A DNA stretch of 42,512 bases, from contig JAFGBD010000044.1 of the NCBI GenBank assembly GCA_016933335.1, forward strand, positions 1-42,512, in the 5' to 3' direction. The position numbers and the translations under genes are program-made. Shown here piece after piece: positions 18,621-27,955 of this stretch. The DNA comes from Bacteroidales bacterium (GTDB lineage Bacteria > Bacteroidota > Bacteroidia > Bacteroidales > UBA10428). The stretch's first letter is position 1; each line of letters begins with the position of its first letter. The notes beneath the pieces are model-generated. The model did no database searches, had not been told where the DNA came from, and was given only the letters and a program-made list of their open reading frames with translations.

Positions 18621-19310
18621 ATGACACCATACTATACCGGGAGCCATAAGCATTTAATTGCCATTGACTGCATCATCTTTGGGTTTGATGAGGGAGAACT
18701 GAAGATCCTGTTGCACAGAAGAAAGTTCGAGCCTGAAAAAGGCAAATGGTCGCTGATGGGAGGTTTTCTTCAGCCTGATGAAAGCATTGACAATGCTGCA
18801 AGAAGAATATTAAAGGGATGCTCGGGATTAACCAACCTGTTCATGGAACAGTTGTATACTTTTGGGGAAACCGACCGTGATCCGGGTGAAAGGGTTATTT
18901 CCACAGCTTATTTTGCACTCATCAGAATCGATGATTATAACAAAGAGCTTAGCCTGGAGACAACAGCACACTGGTGGCCAATCTCTAAAAAGCCGGCTTT
19001 AATTTTTGACCATGACAAAATGGTGGAAATGGCCCTTGAAAGGCTGAAGATACGTTCTAAAAACAGACCCATAGGGTTTGAGCTTTTACCGCGTAAATTT
19101 ACCGTACCTCAGTTACAGAGCTTATATGAGGCTATCAACAGACGTAATCTTGATAAAAGAAACTTCAGAAAAAAAATTCTCTCGATGAACCTGCTTCAGA
19201 AATTAAATGAAAAGGAGAAGAAAACCTCTAAAAAAGGGGCATTTCTCTACAGGTTTGATAAACGAAAATATAACCGGCTGGCGGAAAAAGGATTTCACTT
19301 TGAATTATAG
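18621..19310 (+). CDS. araR: AraR-like transcriptional regulator: degenerate Nudix domain plus winged helix
   Basis: The 229-residue protein has an N-terminal Nudix fold (about 8-145) and a C-terminal winged-helix region (about 150-229, FTVPQLQSLYEAINRRNLDKRNFRKK). The Nudix box at 48-70 keeps the leading Gly and Glu (GFLQPDE) and an Arg, but the catalytic REx(2)EExG core reads RILKGCSGL, so the metal-binding glutamates are gone. That matches the Nudix-related regulators of Bacteroidota, in which the domain binds an effector instead of hydrolysing nucleotides; AraR of Bacteroides thetaiotaomicron, which responds to L-arabinose, is the known example. Its place between the transporters and araD-araB supports this role. 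The assignment as AraR rather than a sister regulator rests on context. Confidence 0.82.
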   Translation: MTPYYTGSHKHLIAIDCIIFGFDEGELKILLHRRKFEPEKGKWSLMGGFLQPDESIDNAARRILKGCSGLTNLFMEQLYTFGETDRDPGERVISTAYFALIRIDDYNKELSLETTAHWWPISKKPALIFDHDKMVEMALERLKIRSKNRPIGFELLPRKFTVPQLQSLYEAINRRNLDKRNFRKKILSMNLLQKLNEKEKKTSKKGAFLYRFDKRKYNRLAEKGFHFEL

Positions 19311-19341
19311 CCTCCTGGAATAAAACCGTAAATTGTTAATT

Positions 19342-20025
19342 ATGCTTGAAGACTTAAAACAAAAGGTATATAAAGCAAATCTTGCACTGGTTGAACATAA
19401 ACTGGTCATTTTCACATGGGGAAATGTCAGCGGGATTGACAGGGAGAATAATCTTTTGGTCATAAAACCCAGCGGCATATCTTATGATGAATTGAAACCC
19501 GGTGATATGGTTGTTTTAGATCTCGAAGGAAATATTGTTGAAGGTAAACTGAAGCCTTCATCAGATACACCCACACATCTGGTTCTTTACCGTCATTTTA
19601 AAAATACCGGAGGTATTGTTCATACTCATTCCGAGTGGGCCACGAGCTGGGCTCAGGCCGGTTTGGGCATACCCTGCTACGGAACAACCCATGCCGACTA
19701 TTTTTATGGTGAAATACCGTGTACCAGGAAGATGAAACCGCATGAGATCAAAACCGACTATGAAAAAGAGACAGGAAATGTCATTGTGGAAAGATTTAAG
19801 AAAATCAATCCGGATGATATTCCCGGTGTTCTTGTATATAATCATGGACCCTTTGCCTGGGGCACCGATCCGGATAATGCTGTTCATAATGCTGTTGTGA
19901 TGGAAGAAGTTGCCAAAATGGCATTCCGTACCAGGGTACTGGGACAGGAAATCCCTGTCAGGAAGGTCCTGCTTGATAAACATTATCTTCGGAAACATGG
20001 CAAAAATGCTTATTATGGGCAGTGA
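19342..20025 (+). CDS. araD: L-ribulose-5-phosphate 4-epimerase
   Basis: The 227-residue enzyme belongs to the class II aldolase/epimerase family and converts L-ribulose 5-phosphate to D-xylulose 5-phosphate in the cytoplasm. Visible motifs are the N-terminal TWGNVSGID, the phosphate-binding KPSG (42-45) and SSDTP, the zinc-binding HTHSEWA (H94, H96) and the later NHGPF (H168). Length fits the family (~230). The ATG at 19342 is chosen over an in-frame TTG nine bases upstream. It lies 31 bases after the regulator and 212 before araB. A paralogous role (UlaF or SgbE type) is possible but less likely next to a ribulokinase. Confidence 0.93.
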   Translation: MLEDLKQKVYKANLALVEHKLVIFTWGNVSGIDRENNLLVIKPSGISYDELKPGDMVVLDLEGNIVEGKLKPSSDTPTHLVLYRHFKNTGGIVHTHSEWATSWAQAGLGIPCYGTTHADYFYGEIPCTRKMKPHEIKTDYEKETGNVIVERFKKINPDDIPGVLVYNHGPFAWGTDPDNAVHNAVVMEEVAKMAFRTRVLGQEIPVRKVLLDKHYLRKHGKNAYYGQ

Positions 20026-20237
20026 ACCTGCCAATGCAATCTTAAAACCTGTTCCGATCACAGAGTTATCTGTTTATCATGAAACGACATGAGTAATTGG
20101 GCGTAACAATTTCTTATGTTTTAAATAGTCATACAGATTTACCGGGAAACCTGGTGAGTGACTTAGAAGCGATCCTGCAATCTGCAAATGAATGATTAAT
20201 ACAAATATTTTTGAATGAAACGTTAAAACATATCTAT

Positions 20238-21914
20238 ATGAGTGAGTCAAAATATACAATTGGAGTAGATTACGGTACCGATTCGGTTCGTTCGGTCATT
20301 GTGGATACACAAAATGGTAAAGAAATGGCCAGTGCGGTTTTTTATTACCCGCGCTGGAAAGAAGGCAAATACTGTAATCCGGCTGAGAACCGGTTTCGCC
20401 AGCATCCACTTGATTATCTTGAAGGTCTGGAAACGACAATCCGGGAAGCTTTATCAGAATGTTCCCCTGGTGTCTCCGAAAATATTGCTGCCATTTCAGT
20501 TGATACAACCGGTTCTACTCCGGTGGCAGTAAACAAGGAAGGGACTCCGCTGTCGCTGACTCCGGAATTCAAAGAAAATCCCAATGCCATGTTTGTGCTG
20601 TGGAAAGATCATACAGCAGTTAAAGAAGCCGAGGAGATAAACAAACTGTCGCGCTCATGGGGAGGCATTGATTATACAAAGTATGAAGGCGGCGTTTATT
20701 CTTCCGAATGGTTCTGGGCAAAAATTCTGCATGTACTTCGCAAAGATGAAAAAGTCAGGCAGGCTGCTTTCTCCTGGGTGGAACACTGCGATTGGATACC
20801 GGCCATACTTACGGGCAATACCAGTCCTCTTGAGTTAAAAAGAAGCCGCTGTGCGGCAGGACACAAAGCCATGTGGCATACTGACTGGAATGGATTGCCC
20901 CCAGAAGAATTCCTGGTGAAACTTGATCCTTTACTGAAAGGATTGCGTAACAGGCTATTCAATGATACCTATACCAGCGATGTCAGTGCAGGTAACCTTA
21001 CACGTGAATGGGCCGGAAAACTCGGTCTTAAAGCTGGTATATCAGTGGGTGTCGGAGCTTTTGATGCTCATCTGGGAGCTGTAGGAGGCGAGATAAAACC
21101 TTATTACCTGAGCAAAGTCATGGGAACCTCCACCTGCGACATGCTTATTGCCCCTAAAGAGGATGTTGAAGGAAAACTGGTTCAGGGAATTTGCGGACAG
21201 GTGGACGGTTCGATAACTCCCGGACTGGTTGGACTTGAAGCTGGCCAGTCTGCTTTCGGCGATATCTATGCCTGGTTTAAAAATGTGCTGATGTGGCCGG
21301 TTGAAAAATTAGTGGCAGGCTCCAGACTGCTGGATGAAAAAACAAAACAATCGCTCATCAGTGAAATCTCGGATAATCTGATATCAGAACTTTCAGAAGC
21401 CGCCTCCAGGATAGCCCCGGAAGAATCGGGTATTGTCGCCCTTGACTGGATGAACGGGAGAAGAACACCAGATGCAAACCAGGCTCTGAAAGGAACTATT
21501 ACAGGTTTAACCCTCGGATCAGATGCACCAAGAATTTTCAGGGCACTAATAGAAGCAACAGCCTTTGGTGCAAAGGCCATTGTTGACAGGTTTATCAATG
21601 AAGGCGTGAGAATTGACGGTGTCATCGCCCTGGGCGGAGTTGCCAAAAAATCACCCATTGTGATGCAGATTGTTGCCGATGTTCTGGATATGCCTATTGA
21701 GGTGGCCAGGTCAGAACAAGCCTGTGCTTTGGGTTCTGCCATGGCAGCCTCTGTGGCAGGCGGAATTCACAGATCATTTGAAGAGGCACAAAATGCAATG
21801 GGCGGAGGATTCGAGAAAGAATACCTGCCAAATAAGGAAAATGCAGCCAGATATAAAAAACTATATGCAAAGTACCTGAAAACAGGCGAGTTTATCGAAA
21901 GCCAGACAAAATGA
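20238..21914 (+). CDS. araB: L-ribulokinase
   Basis: The 558-residue FGGY-family kinase phosphorylates L-ribulose in the arabinose pathway. It shows the N-terminal phosphate loop (IGVDYGTDSVRSVIVD), the ribulokinase-type FYYPRWKEGKYCNP segment, a conserved GAFDAHLGAVGG, and the C-terminal ATP-binding ALGGVAKKSPIVMQI plus the QACALGSAMAA stretch. Length agrees with AraB (~560) and exceeds xylulokinases. The ATG at 20238 is preferred over a TTG at 20211, which would add nine residues before the conserved start. The gene ends at a hairpin shared with the convergent receptor gene. No arabinose isomerase gene lies next to it. Confidence 0.94.
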   Translation: MSESKYTIGVDYGTDSVRSVIVDTQNGKEMASAVFYYPRWKEGKYCNPAENRFRQHPLDYLEGLETTIREALSECSPGVSENIAAISVDTTGSTPVAVNKEGTPLSLTPEFKENPNAMFVLWKDHTAVKEAEEINKLSRSWGGIDYTKYEGGVYSSEWFWAKILHVLRKDEKVRQAAFSWVEHCDWIPAILTGNTSPLELKRSRCAAGHKAMWHTDWNGLPPEEFLVKLDPLLKGLRNRLFNDTYTSDVSAGNLTREWAGKLGLKAGISVGVGAFDAHLGAVGGEIKPYYLSKVMGTSTCDMLIAPKEDVEGKLVQGICGQVDGSITPGLVGLEAGQSAFGDIYAWFKNVLMWPVEKLVAGSRLLDEKTKQSLISEISDNLISELSEAASRIAPEESGIVALDWMNGRRTPDANQALKGTITGLTLGSDAPRIFRALIEATAFGAKAIVDRFINEGVRIDGVIALGGVAKKSPIVMQIVADVLDMPIEVARSEQACALGSAMAASVAGGIHRSFEEAQNAMGGGFEKEYLPNKENAARYKKLYAKYLKTGEFIESQTK

Positions 21915-21921
21915 TTAAAAA

Positions 21922-21939
21922 GCCCGGCAGATGCCGGGC
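21922..21939 (-). terminator. Intrinsic terminator between araB and the receptor gene
   Basis: GCCCGGCAGATGCCGGGC forms a GC-rich stem around an AGAT loop. On the minus strand it is followed by TTTTT, so it ends transcription of the outer-membrane receptor gene; on the plus strand it lacks a T-run but may still help stop the araB transcript. Confidence 0.8.
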
Positions 21940-21975
21940 CTGCAATTAATCACCCTGCTAACCCATGAACAGGAA

Positions 21976-24462
21976 TCAGAATACATCCGGGTCACCATTA
22001 TCATATTCCACTTCGTTGATATCCTGTCCGTTCTGTCTTCGTTCCCTCTGCCTGTAGTTATTGATTTTATATGATACGGACAATCTGACAATCTGTGACT
22101 CTCTTTTCCTTTTATGGTATTGATAAAATCCTTCACCTGAAGAGATATCCTCAAATTTTGCCATCCCCAGGATATCTCTCACCTGCAATGATACAATTAA
22201 CTTCCTGCTAAAAAATTCCTGCCTTATTCCGAGGTTTGTAAAGAAAAATCCCCTGCGTTCACCCTGTGAGGTGATGGAAGGAGCACGGTAGAAACCCATG
22301 AGCTGGACCTGTGTACCGGTATTAAATCTGAACGTCGAATTAAAACGGGCGCCCCAGGTAAATGAACTTTTGTCGAGGTCAATAATACCGGTTGAATCTT
22401 TCAGGCTGTAACTGAAAAAGCTTGAGCTTGCATTGAAGTTCCACCATTTTGCAAAAGGCATGTTTATCATCAATTCAGCACCGGTTGAATAATCCCTGGC
22501 GATATTCTTGAAGGTAAATGTTGATATGCGTGTTAGTGTGTCCACGACTGTATAACGATCGATCAGGTTATTTGTCTGCCGGTGAAAAAGTTCCATCGAG
22601 ATAAATCCTGTTCCTTTCAGATTTTTCTGAACATTGAGTTCATAAGAATTGGTATATTCGGGCTTAAGGCCCGGATTACCAACCCTGGATGTATAGGGAT
22701 CCATATATGTTCTAAAAGGATCAAGCTCCCTGTCTCCGGGCCTGTTAATGCGTCTTGTATAACTTGCCTGCACCTGAAAACTTTTGGGCAGTTGTTTCGA
22801 GATATGAATGCCCGGAAATAGATCCCACCGGTTGAAAGTATATCTTTCATTGGTCTCATTCTGGATAAGAACCCTGTCATTGTTCTCAACCCTCAATCCA
22901 ACCTGGTAATCAAACAACTTACCTAATCCATTTGAATAGGTGGCATACAATGCATGGACAATATCGTTAAAATCCTTATCATTGAACAGACTGTCGTTTT
23001 CCATCCAGATGTATTCCTGGTTGTTGTAATTCTGAAACCTGTAATTACCTGAAGATCCTTCATAATCTGCCTGGTAACCGGCTTCAAACTTTGATCTTTC
23101 CGAAAAAGGGAGGGTGTAATCGATTTTCGCCCTGAACTCTGTTTCGCCATCATCCTCAAAAGTCCGCTCCTGATATGCGGGAGCACCAATGCTTTTCCAG
23201 TTGCTGTTAACAGTATCCTGCTTCAGAATACTTTTTTCAGTGCTCGATTCGTCTTCGTATGTAACTGAAGCTTGTAACTGGTGTCCGTTCTCATTTAATT
23301 TTAACTGATAATCCAGGGCTAGTTCATAGAATTTTCTGGTTATTTCAAAATCGTTGTCCTGGATGAAATACAGACTCTCATCTCTTGCAGGCTGGTAATA
23401 CTCGTTTTGCTTTGCTTCAGTTGTCCTTCCGAATGAGAACTGACCTATCCTTCCTGACAATGAGATTGTATTTCTGGAATCAATATTGTAGTCAAAGCCT
23501 CCCCGTAATCTTATACCGTCCCGGTGAAAAGTCCCTTCAACATTTTTAATCTGAAAAAAGGTATCAACATTAAATATCTGTTTTTCCAGATAGCCGGTAC
23601 TTCCAAAATTCCTTTCATGATAATTGCCACCAAGAAAGTAATTTATTTTGTTTTTTCGCAAATTGAACAGGACATCGCCTCCATAGCTTCCGTTTGAAGA
23701 AACCGTTGCATCGATAATCCCGTTAATACCCGATTGCTTTTGTTTCTTCATAATCACATTGATGATACCTGCGCTTCCTTCAGGATCATATTTGGCAGAA
23801 GGATTTGTAATGATCTCAATGCTTTGTATTGTACTTGTAGGCAGCTGCTGAAGCGCCTCACTTCCTTCGAGCACAGATGGCTTCCCGTCAATCAGTACTG
23901 TAAAGCTGGAACTTCCCCTTAAGGAAACATTTCCTTCAATATCAACCTGCACAGATGGCGTGTTTTCAAGGACATCAACAGCGGTCCCCCCCGTTGCAAC
24001 AATATTCTGATCAACGGTAATAACTTTTTTGTCTATTTTATATTCAATCTGCGGACGTTCGGCAACCACCTCGACAGCTTCAAGCGAGGTGGCTGACGGC
24101 TCAATGGTAATCACTCCCAGATCCACGGTCTTCTTCTGGGGCGCAAGAAGTATTTTTGTAATCCTGGTTTTTTTATATCCTACAAAACTGGCTTCCAGGT
24201 AAAGCATGCCATAAGGAAGATTATTGACGGTGAAACTTCCGTCAGGCTGGCTGATGGTTCCTCCGGCAAGCGAAGAATCTCTCTGGCTGAATACAGCAAT
24301 AGTAGCATATTCAACAAATTTCTCCGAAACCAGGTCTCTGACTTTACCTGTTATCACCCCTTCCCTGGGAAGCTTTGACAGATCCTGTCCTCTCTGATAA
24401 GGTTGTGCCCCGGCGGTAAATAATATGATCGCTGCAAATCCGATTAAGCAAAATTTCTTCAT
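21976..24462 (-). CDS. TonB-dependent-receptor-like outer-membrane barrel protein with carboxypeptidase-regulatory domain
   Basis: The 828-residue protein has a signal peptide (MKKFCLIGFAAIILFTAGAQ), a carboxypeptidase-regulatory-like domain at about 35-125 (VITGKVRDLVSEKFVEYATI, then SFVGYKKT), a plug domain at about 130-240 (DVLENTPSVQVDIEGNVSLRG, then EIITNPSAKYDPEGSAGIINV) and a C-terminal beta-barrel rich in aromatic strands. It belongs to the TonB-receptor-like group often labelled outer-membrane beta-barrel family protein, many of which lack a SusD partner, as here. The transported substrate is unknown. It is divergent from a LytS/LytTR two-component system 282 bases away, which is a plausible regulator. 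The convergent araB next door is probably unrelated. Confidence 0.88.
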   Translation of the reverse strand: MKKFCLIGFAAIILFTAGAQPYQRGQDLSKLPREGVITGKVRDLVSEKFVEYATIAVFSQRDSSLAGGTISQPDGSFTVNNLPYGMLYLEASFVGYKKTRITKILLAPQKKTVDLGVITIEPSATSLEAVEVVAERPQIEYKIDKKVITVDQNIVATGGTAVDVLENTPSVQVDIEGNVSLRGSSSFTVLIDGKPSVLEGSEALQQLPTSTIQSIEIITNPSAKYDPEGSAGIINVIMKKQKQSGINGIIDATVSSNGSYGGDVLFNLRKNKINYFLGGNYHERNFGSTGYLEKQIFNVDTFFQIKNVEGTFHRDGIRLRGGFDYNIDSRNTISLSGRIGQFSFGRTTEAKQNEYYQPARDESLYFIQDNDFEITRKFYELALDYQLKLNENGHQLQASVTYEDESSTEKSILKQDTVNSNWKSIGAPAYQERTFEDDGETEFRAKIDYTLPFSERSKFEAGYQADYEGSSGNYRFQNYNNQEYIWMENDSLFNDKDFNDIVHALYATYSNGLGKLFDYQVGLRVENNDRVLIQNETNERYTFNRWDLFPGIHISKQLPKSFQVQASYTRRINRPGDRELDPFRTYMDPYTSRVGNPGLKPEYTNSYELNVQKNLKGTGFISMELFHRQTNNLIDRYTVVDTLTRISTFTFKNIARDYSTGAELMINMPFAKWWNFNASSSFFSYSLKDSTGIIDLDKSSFTWGARFNSTFRFNTGTQVQLMGFYRAPSITSQGERRGFFFTNLGIRQEFFSRKLIVSLQVRDILGMAKFEDISSGEGFYQYHKRKRESQIVRLSVSYKINNYRQRERRQNGQDINEVEYDNGDPDVF

Positions 24463-24744
24463 TATCCGGTAAATATGAAATAAAACAAATTTCGGGATAT
24501 CCCTGATACATCAAAAATCAAATCTGTAAAATATAAAAACTAATAGCTGAAATAAGCCTGATTGTCGATAAATGCTTTTAAACACCCGAACCGGTCTTTT
24601 GCCGATTAGAAATGCAGGTTCACAGATTACCGTTAAAAAATTTGTATTACATTCCTGACTTTTTATAATTTGGTATTTTGATTTGCCCTTTACAGCAAGG
24701 TTGAATCAAGTTTTGATAACTAATCATATCAAGGTTGTATTCTT
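24463..24744. other. Divergent regulatory region between receptor gene and LytS-type kinase
   Basis: This region contains a 10-bp palindrome GGGATATCCC near the receptor start and, close to the kinase gene, two direct copies of CAAGGTTG at 24696-24703 and 24730-24737, 34 bases apart, flanking the inverted repeat ATCAAGTTTTGAT (24705-24717). LytTR regulators often bind paired direct repeats, so the CAAGGTTG pair is a candidate target; the spacing is wider than usual. No clean -7 box was found. Confidence 0.4.
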
Positions 24745-25770
24745 ATGAAGAAAACACATGCCATACTGCTTCATATAGGATTCTGGATATTGATACTCAT
24801 ACCTACCATCCTGTTTTTCCTCTTTAACGAGCAGCATATCCCCCCAAAAAGATATTGGTTCTCAATCATATCTTTTGCATTTACACTCATTAATTTCTAT
24901 TTCTTCTATTCTTTTCTGATCCCTGTATTTTACAGGAATAAAAAAAGCATTTATCTGCTGCTGGGACTGACATTGTTATTCGTATTGATTTATCCGTGGC
25001 TCCAGCACCGGGTGTTTACTTTCCTGATAAACATATTTGACTGGAATTTCAAAAGAGTGCATCACCGGGCATGGTTTTATCCGGAAAGCTATACCCTTAC
25101 CATATTATATACCGGACTGGCTTATCTGGCAAGGTTTACAACCAGATGGATCACTGATCAGCAGGTCAAGGCAGAGCTTATCAACCGCAACCAGCAAAGC
25201 GAACTGGCCCTTTTAAGAACACAGATAAACCCTCATTTTTTATTCAATACACTGAACAATATTTACTCACTTGTATATACAAAATCGAATGACGCGCCGG
25301 AGGCAATGACAAAACTTTCGGATATCATGCGCTATATGCTCTATGAGGCAAATACAGAAAAAGTGATGCTTTCGAGGGAAATCAATCATTTGAGAGGCTA
25401 TATTGAATTGCTGTTACTAAGAATGCCCAAAAAGAGTTTTATCGAATTCAATGTTCAGGGAAATATTGAAAACAAGCTTATTGCACCTATGTTATTGTTT
25501 CCTTTTGTTGAGAATGCATATAAACATTGCAACAGGAAATCATCAGTTCCCGGCATTAAAATAACTTTAACAGTGCATGAAGATTTATTAACTTTCACAG
25601 TCGTAAACTCGGTAAAAAAAGAGGCTGGTATCTCTGAAAATGATGAAGGCGGCATCGGACTCAAAAACATCAAACGAAGGCTTGAGCTGTTATATCCCGG
25701 CCGTCATAAGCTCATCATATCAGAGACAGCCACAAGTTACTCTGTTGAAGTGCACATCAAACTGAAATGA
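24745..25770 (+). CDS. LytS-type sensor histidine kinase
   Basis: The 341-residue protein has four hydrophobic helices in its first ~131 residues (about 10-28, 38-62, 69-83, 117-131) and a His_kinase (LytS/YehU) catalytic region. The phosphoacceptor motif is QINPHFLFNTLNNIYSL with H164; the ATP-binding part shows PFVENAYKH (N box) and GGIGLKNIKRRL (G box). There is no separate extracytoplasmic sensor domain, so sensing probably uses the membrane segments. Its stop overlaps the start of the response-regulator gene (ATGA), indicating translational coupling. It faces away from a TonB-like receptor gene, its most obvious candidate target besides itself. Confidence 0.93.
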   Translation: MKKTHAILLHIGFWILILIPTILFFLFNEQHIPPKRYWFSIISFAFTLINFYFFYSFLIPVFYRNKKSIYLLLGLTLLFVLIYPWLQHRVFTFLINIFDWNFKRVHHRAWFYPESYTLTILYTGLAYLARFTTRWITDQQVKAELINRNQQSELALLRTQINPHFLFNTLNNIYSLVYTKSNDAPEAMTKLSDIMRYMLYEANTEKVMLSREINHLRGYIELLLLRMPKKSFIEFNVQGNIENKLIAPMLLFPFVENAYKHCNRKSSVPGIKITLTVHEDLLTFTVVNSVKKEAGISENDEGGIGLKNIKRRLELLYPGRHKLIISETATSYSVEVHIKLK

Positions 25771-26504
25771 AAATTAATTGCATTGCTGTTGATGATGAAC
25801 CTCTTGCACTGAATATCATTAAAGAATATTCAGGCAAAATACCATTTTTAAATCTGGTAAAGACTTTTGACAATGCCCTGGATGTGATCGATTTTCTTAA
25901 AACCAGCCAGGTTGAATTGATGTTCCTTGATATTCAGATGGAGGAACTCACCGGTATACAACTGCTGAAAGTGCTGACGAACAGCCCGAAAGTCATTCTG
26001 ACCACGGCATATGATTCTTTCGCCATTAAAAGTTATGAGCTTGATGTGACAGACTATCTGCTTAAACCATTTTCATTTGAGCGTTTCACAAAAGCTGTCA
26101 ACAAAGCTTATGACCAGATAATGCTTGAAAAGGGTTACGGACAGGCTCAGATGGGTATCCGGAATGATGTCGGTAAAAATGAGGAGGATTATTTCTTTGT
26201 GAAAACAGAGTTCAGGTTACAGAAAGTTAACTTCTCAGATATTCTTTATATAGAAGGTCAGGGTGATTATCAGGCTATTCTTACAAAGAAAGGAAAGATA
26301 ATGACACTCCAGAATTTTGCAAAACTGATGGCCAGCCTGCCCTCAAATACATTCATCCGTGTACATAAATCATATATTGTTTCCGTCAGCCAGATTGAAA
26401 AAATAGAGCGGAATCGCATCCGTATTGGCGATAAATTGATACCCATCAGTGAAACATACAAGGACAATTTCTTTAAAGTTCTGGAAAAAAGAGGATTGAT
26501 CTGA
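25767..26504 (+). CDS. LytTR-family response regulator
   Basis: The 245-residue protein has an N-terminal receiver with D9-D10, the phosphoacceptor D55 (LMFLDIQM), T80 and K100 (DYLLKPF), then a LytTR DNA-binding domain from about residue 140 (DYFFVKTEFRLQKVNFSDI, then HKSYIVSVSQIEKI). It is encoded with a 4-base overlap behind its partner kinase. Regulators of this class bind direct repeats upstream of few genes, usually nearby. The adjacent receptor gene or its own operon are likely targets. Confidence 0.93.
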   Translation: MKINCIAVDDEPLALNIIKEYSGKIPFLNLVKTFDNALDVIDFLKTSQVELMFLDIQMEELTGIQLLKVLTNSPKVILTTAYDSFAIKSYELDVTDYLLKPFSFERFTKAVNKAYDQIMLEKGYGQAQMGIRNDVGKNEEDYFFVKTEFRLQKVNFSDILYIEGQGDYQAILTKKGKIMTLQNFAKLMASLPSNTFIRVHKSYIVSVSQIEKIERNRIRIGDKLIPISETYKDNFFKVLEKRGLI

Positions 26505-26517
26505 GACAGGATGAATA

Positions 26518-26546
26518 TTGAATATTCATGATTTTAGCTAAATTTG
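26518..26546 (+). promoter_or_regulatory. Candidate Bacteroidota promoter for the PPK2 gene
   Basis: TTG at 26518-26520 and TAAATTTG at 26539-26546 match the -33 and -7 (TAnnTTTG) elements, with an 18-base spacer, one less than the usual 19-21. The start point would be near 26553, giving a leader of about 57 bases before the ATG at 26610. Confidence 0.55.
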
Positions 26547-26609
26547 ATAAAACCAAAACAACTTCCTCAAAACATATTGATATCTTATTTCATATATCTT
26601 CGATTCAAA

Positions 26610-27485
26610 ATGAGTAAAAACAAAAAAGACAGTAAAAAGAAGAAAAAGACGAGAATGGCCATGGAAGAAAACAACATCAGCCATTCCGATATTAAACAAC
26701 GGAATAAAGAGAAATTAGATAAAAAATTTTACGAAAAAGAGCTGGTCAAACTCCAGGTTGAACTTGTAAAATTACAGGAATGGATAAAAGAAAAGGGACT
26801 AAAGGTGGTTGTGATTTTTGAAGGGAGGGATGCTGCGGGTAAAGGCGGGGTTATCAAACGGATAACGCAGCGGCTGAATCCCAGGATCTGCCGTGTGGTA
26901 GCACTGGCTACACCAACCGAGAGGGAAAAAACCCAATGGTATTTTCAGCGTTATGTCGCTCATCTGCCGGCAGCCGGTGAGATGGTCCTGTTCGACAGAA
27001 GCTGGTATAACCGCGCAGGAGTCGAGCGTGTGATGGGCTATTGCAGCAACGAGGAATACGAGGAATTCCTGCGTACCTGTCCCGAATTTGAACGGATGCT
27101 GATTCGTTCCGGAATCATTCTGATCAAATACTGGTTTTCGGTCTCCGACGAAGAGCAGGAAAAAAGATTCCAGGCCAGGATCGATGATCCGACCAAACGA
27201 TGGAAGTTAAGTCCCATGGACCTGGCATCCCGCGAAAAATGGCTGGAGTATTCCGAGGCCAAGGATGAGATGTTCAAATACACCGATCTTAAGAACGCTG
27301 TATGGTATGTCGTGGAAGCCGATGATAAAAAAAGGGCAAGACTTAACTGTATTCATCACCTGTTAAGTATCATACCATATGAAGATCTTACACCCGAACC
27401 GATAACATTGCCGCCGAGGAAAGACAGCAAAGCATATATACGGCCCCCAATTACCGATCAGACATTTGTACCTGAGGTTTATTAA
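26610..27485 (+). CDS. ppk2: Polyphosphate kinase 2 (PPK2)
   Basis: The 291-residue cytoplasmic protein is a short, single-domain PPK2, the type that uses polyphosphate to phosphorylate nucleoside diphosphates. It has a Lys-rich N-terminus, then the Walker A loop GRDAAGKGG (72-80), the FDRSWYNRAGVE Walker B region (128-139, D129), and the lid-like RIDDPTKRWKLSP. The ATG at 26610 is chosen over an upstream in-frame TTG at 26544, which lies within the predicted -7 box. It is monocistronic: its own promoter precedes it, and the next gene is on the other strand. Whether it prefers ADP or GDP cannot be read by eye. Confidence 0.94.
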   Translation: MSKNKKDSKKKKKTRMAMEENNISHSDIKQRNKEKLDKKFYEKELVKLQVELVKLQEWIKEKGLKVVVIFEGRDAAGKGGVIKRITQRLNPRICRVVALATPTEREKTQWYFQRYVAHLPAAGEMVLFDRSWYNRAGVERVMGYCSNEEYEEFLRTCPEFERMLIRSGIILIKYWFSVSDEEQEKRFQARIDDPTKRWKLSPMDLASREKWLEYSEAKDEMFKYTDLKNAVWYVVEADDKKRARLNCIHHLLSIIPYEDLTPEPITLPPRKDSKAYIRPPITDQTFVPEVY

Positions 27486-27955
27486 CTGGAGAGGCCAAAT
27501 GAACAACCTCTCAACAGAACTATCAAAGTAACAAAAAAGGATCTTTTTCTATTAATACACACATCGGAGTGTTCTACTCATTTATCCCGATGCGCTATGC
27601 TCTTGGGATTATGCCCTGTGGTTATGAAATTTTTCGTTCAACTTAATAAATTCAATTCACTACAATTTTGAAATTTTAGTTTCACGGATGAAACGTCCAT
27701 TAAAATATTTTCATTTATTCACAAAAGGAGATGAAAATATTTTTAATGGTAAGTTTAGCTTCGCTGAGCCCTTCGGGGTTCACAAGACCAATTGAATAAT
27801 AAAAATATATACTTGTGAAACGTCCATGAAAATATTTTCATGGTAAGTTACATCAGACCAATAAACTTAGCGAATGAAATGAGCGATCTCATGAACGAAG
27901 TGAATAAATAAAACAAATATATTCTGATGGAATAGTCCGATAATTAAATAAAGAC
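27486..27955. other. Intergenic region with palindromic repeats
   Basis: This 470-base, AT-rich stretch separates convergent genes. Just after the PPK2 stop, GAGAGG and CCTCTC (27489-27512) form a short hairpin without a T-run. Two related palindromic units at 27689-27753 and 27816-27849 are listed as a repeat. Near the right end ATGAG-CGAT-CTCAT (27878-27891) is another small palindrome. No coding frame is supported. Confidence 0.5.
27689..27849. repeat. Two copies of a palindromic repeat element
   Basis: Both copies begin TGAAACGTCCAT and end ATGGTAAGTT. Copy 2 encloses the perfect 20-bp palindrome CCATGAAAATATTTTCATGG (27824-27843). Copy 1 has the arms CCATTAAAATATTTTCAT (27697-27714) and ATGAAAATATTTTTAATGG (27731-27749), separated by 16 bases, as if the same palindrome had been opened by an insertion. 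The shared flanks show common origin. Confidence 0.75.

Noticed and set aside
27489..27512. Hairpin after the PPK2 gene as an intrinsic terminator
   Set aside because: The GAGAGG/CCTCTC stem is short, the loop is long and no T-run follows, so I do not call it a terminator.
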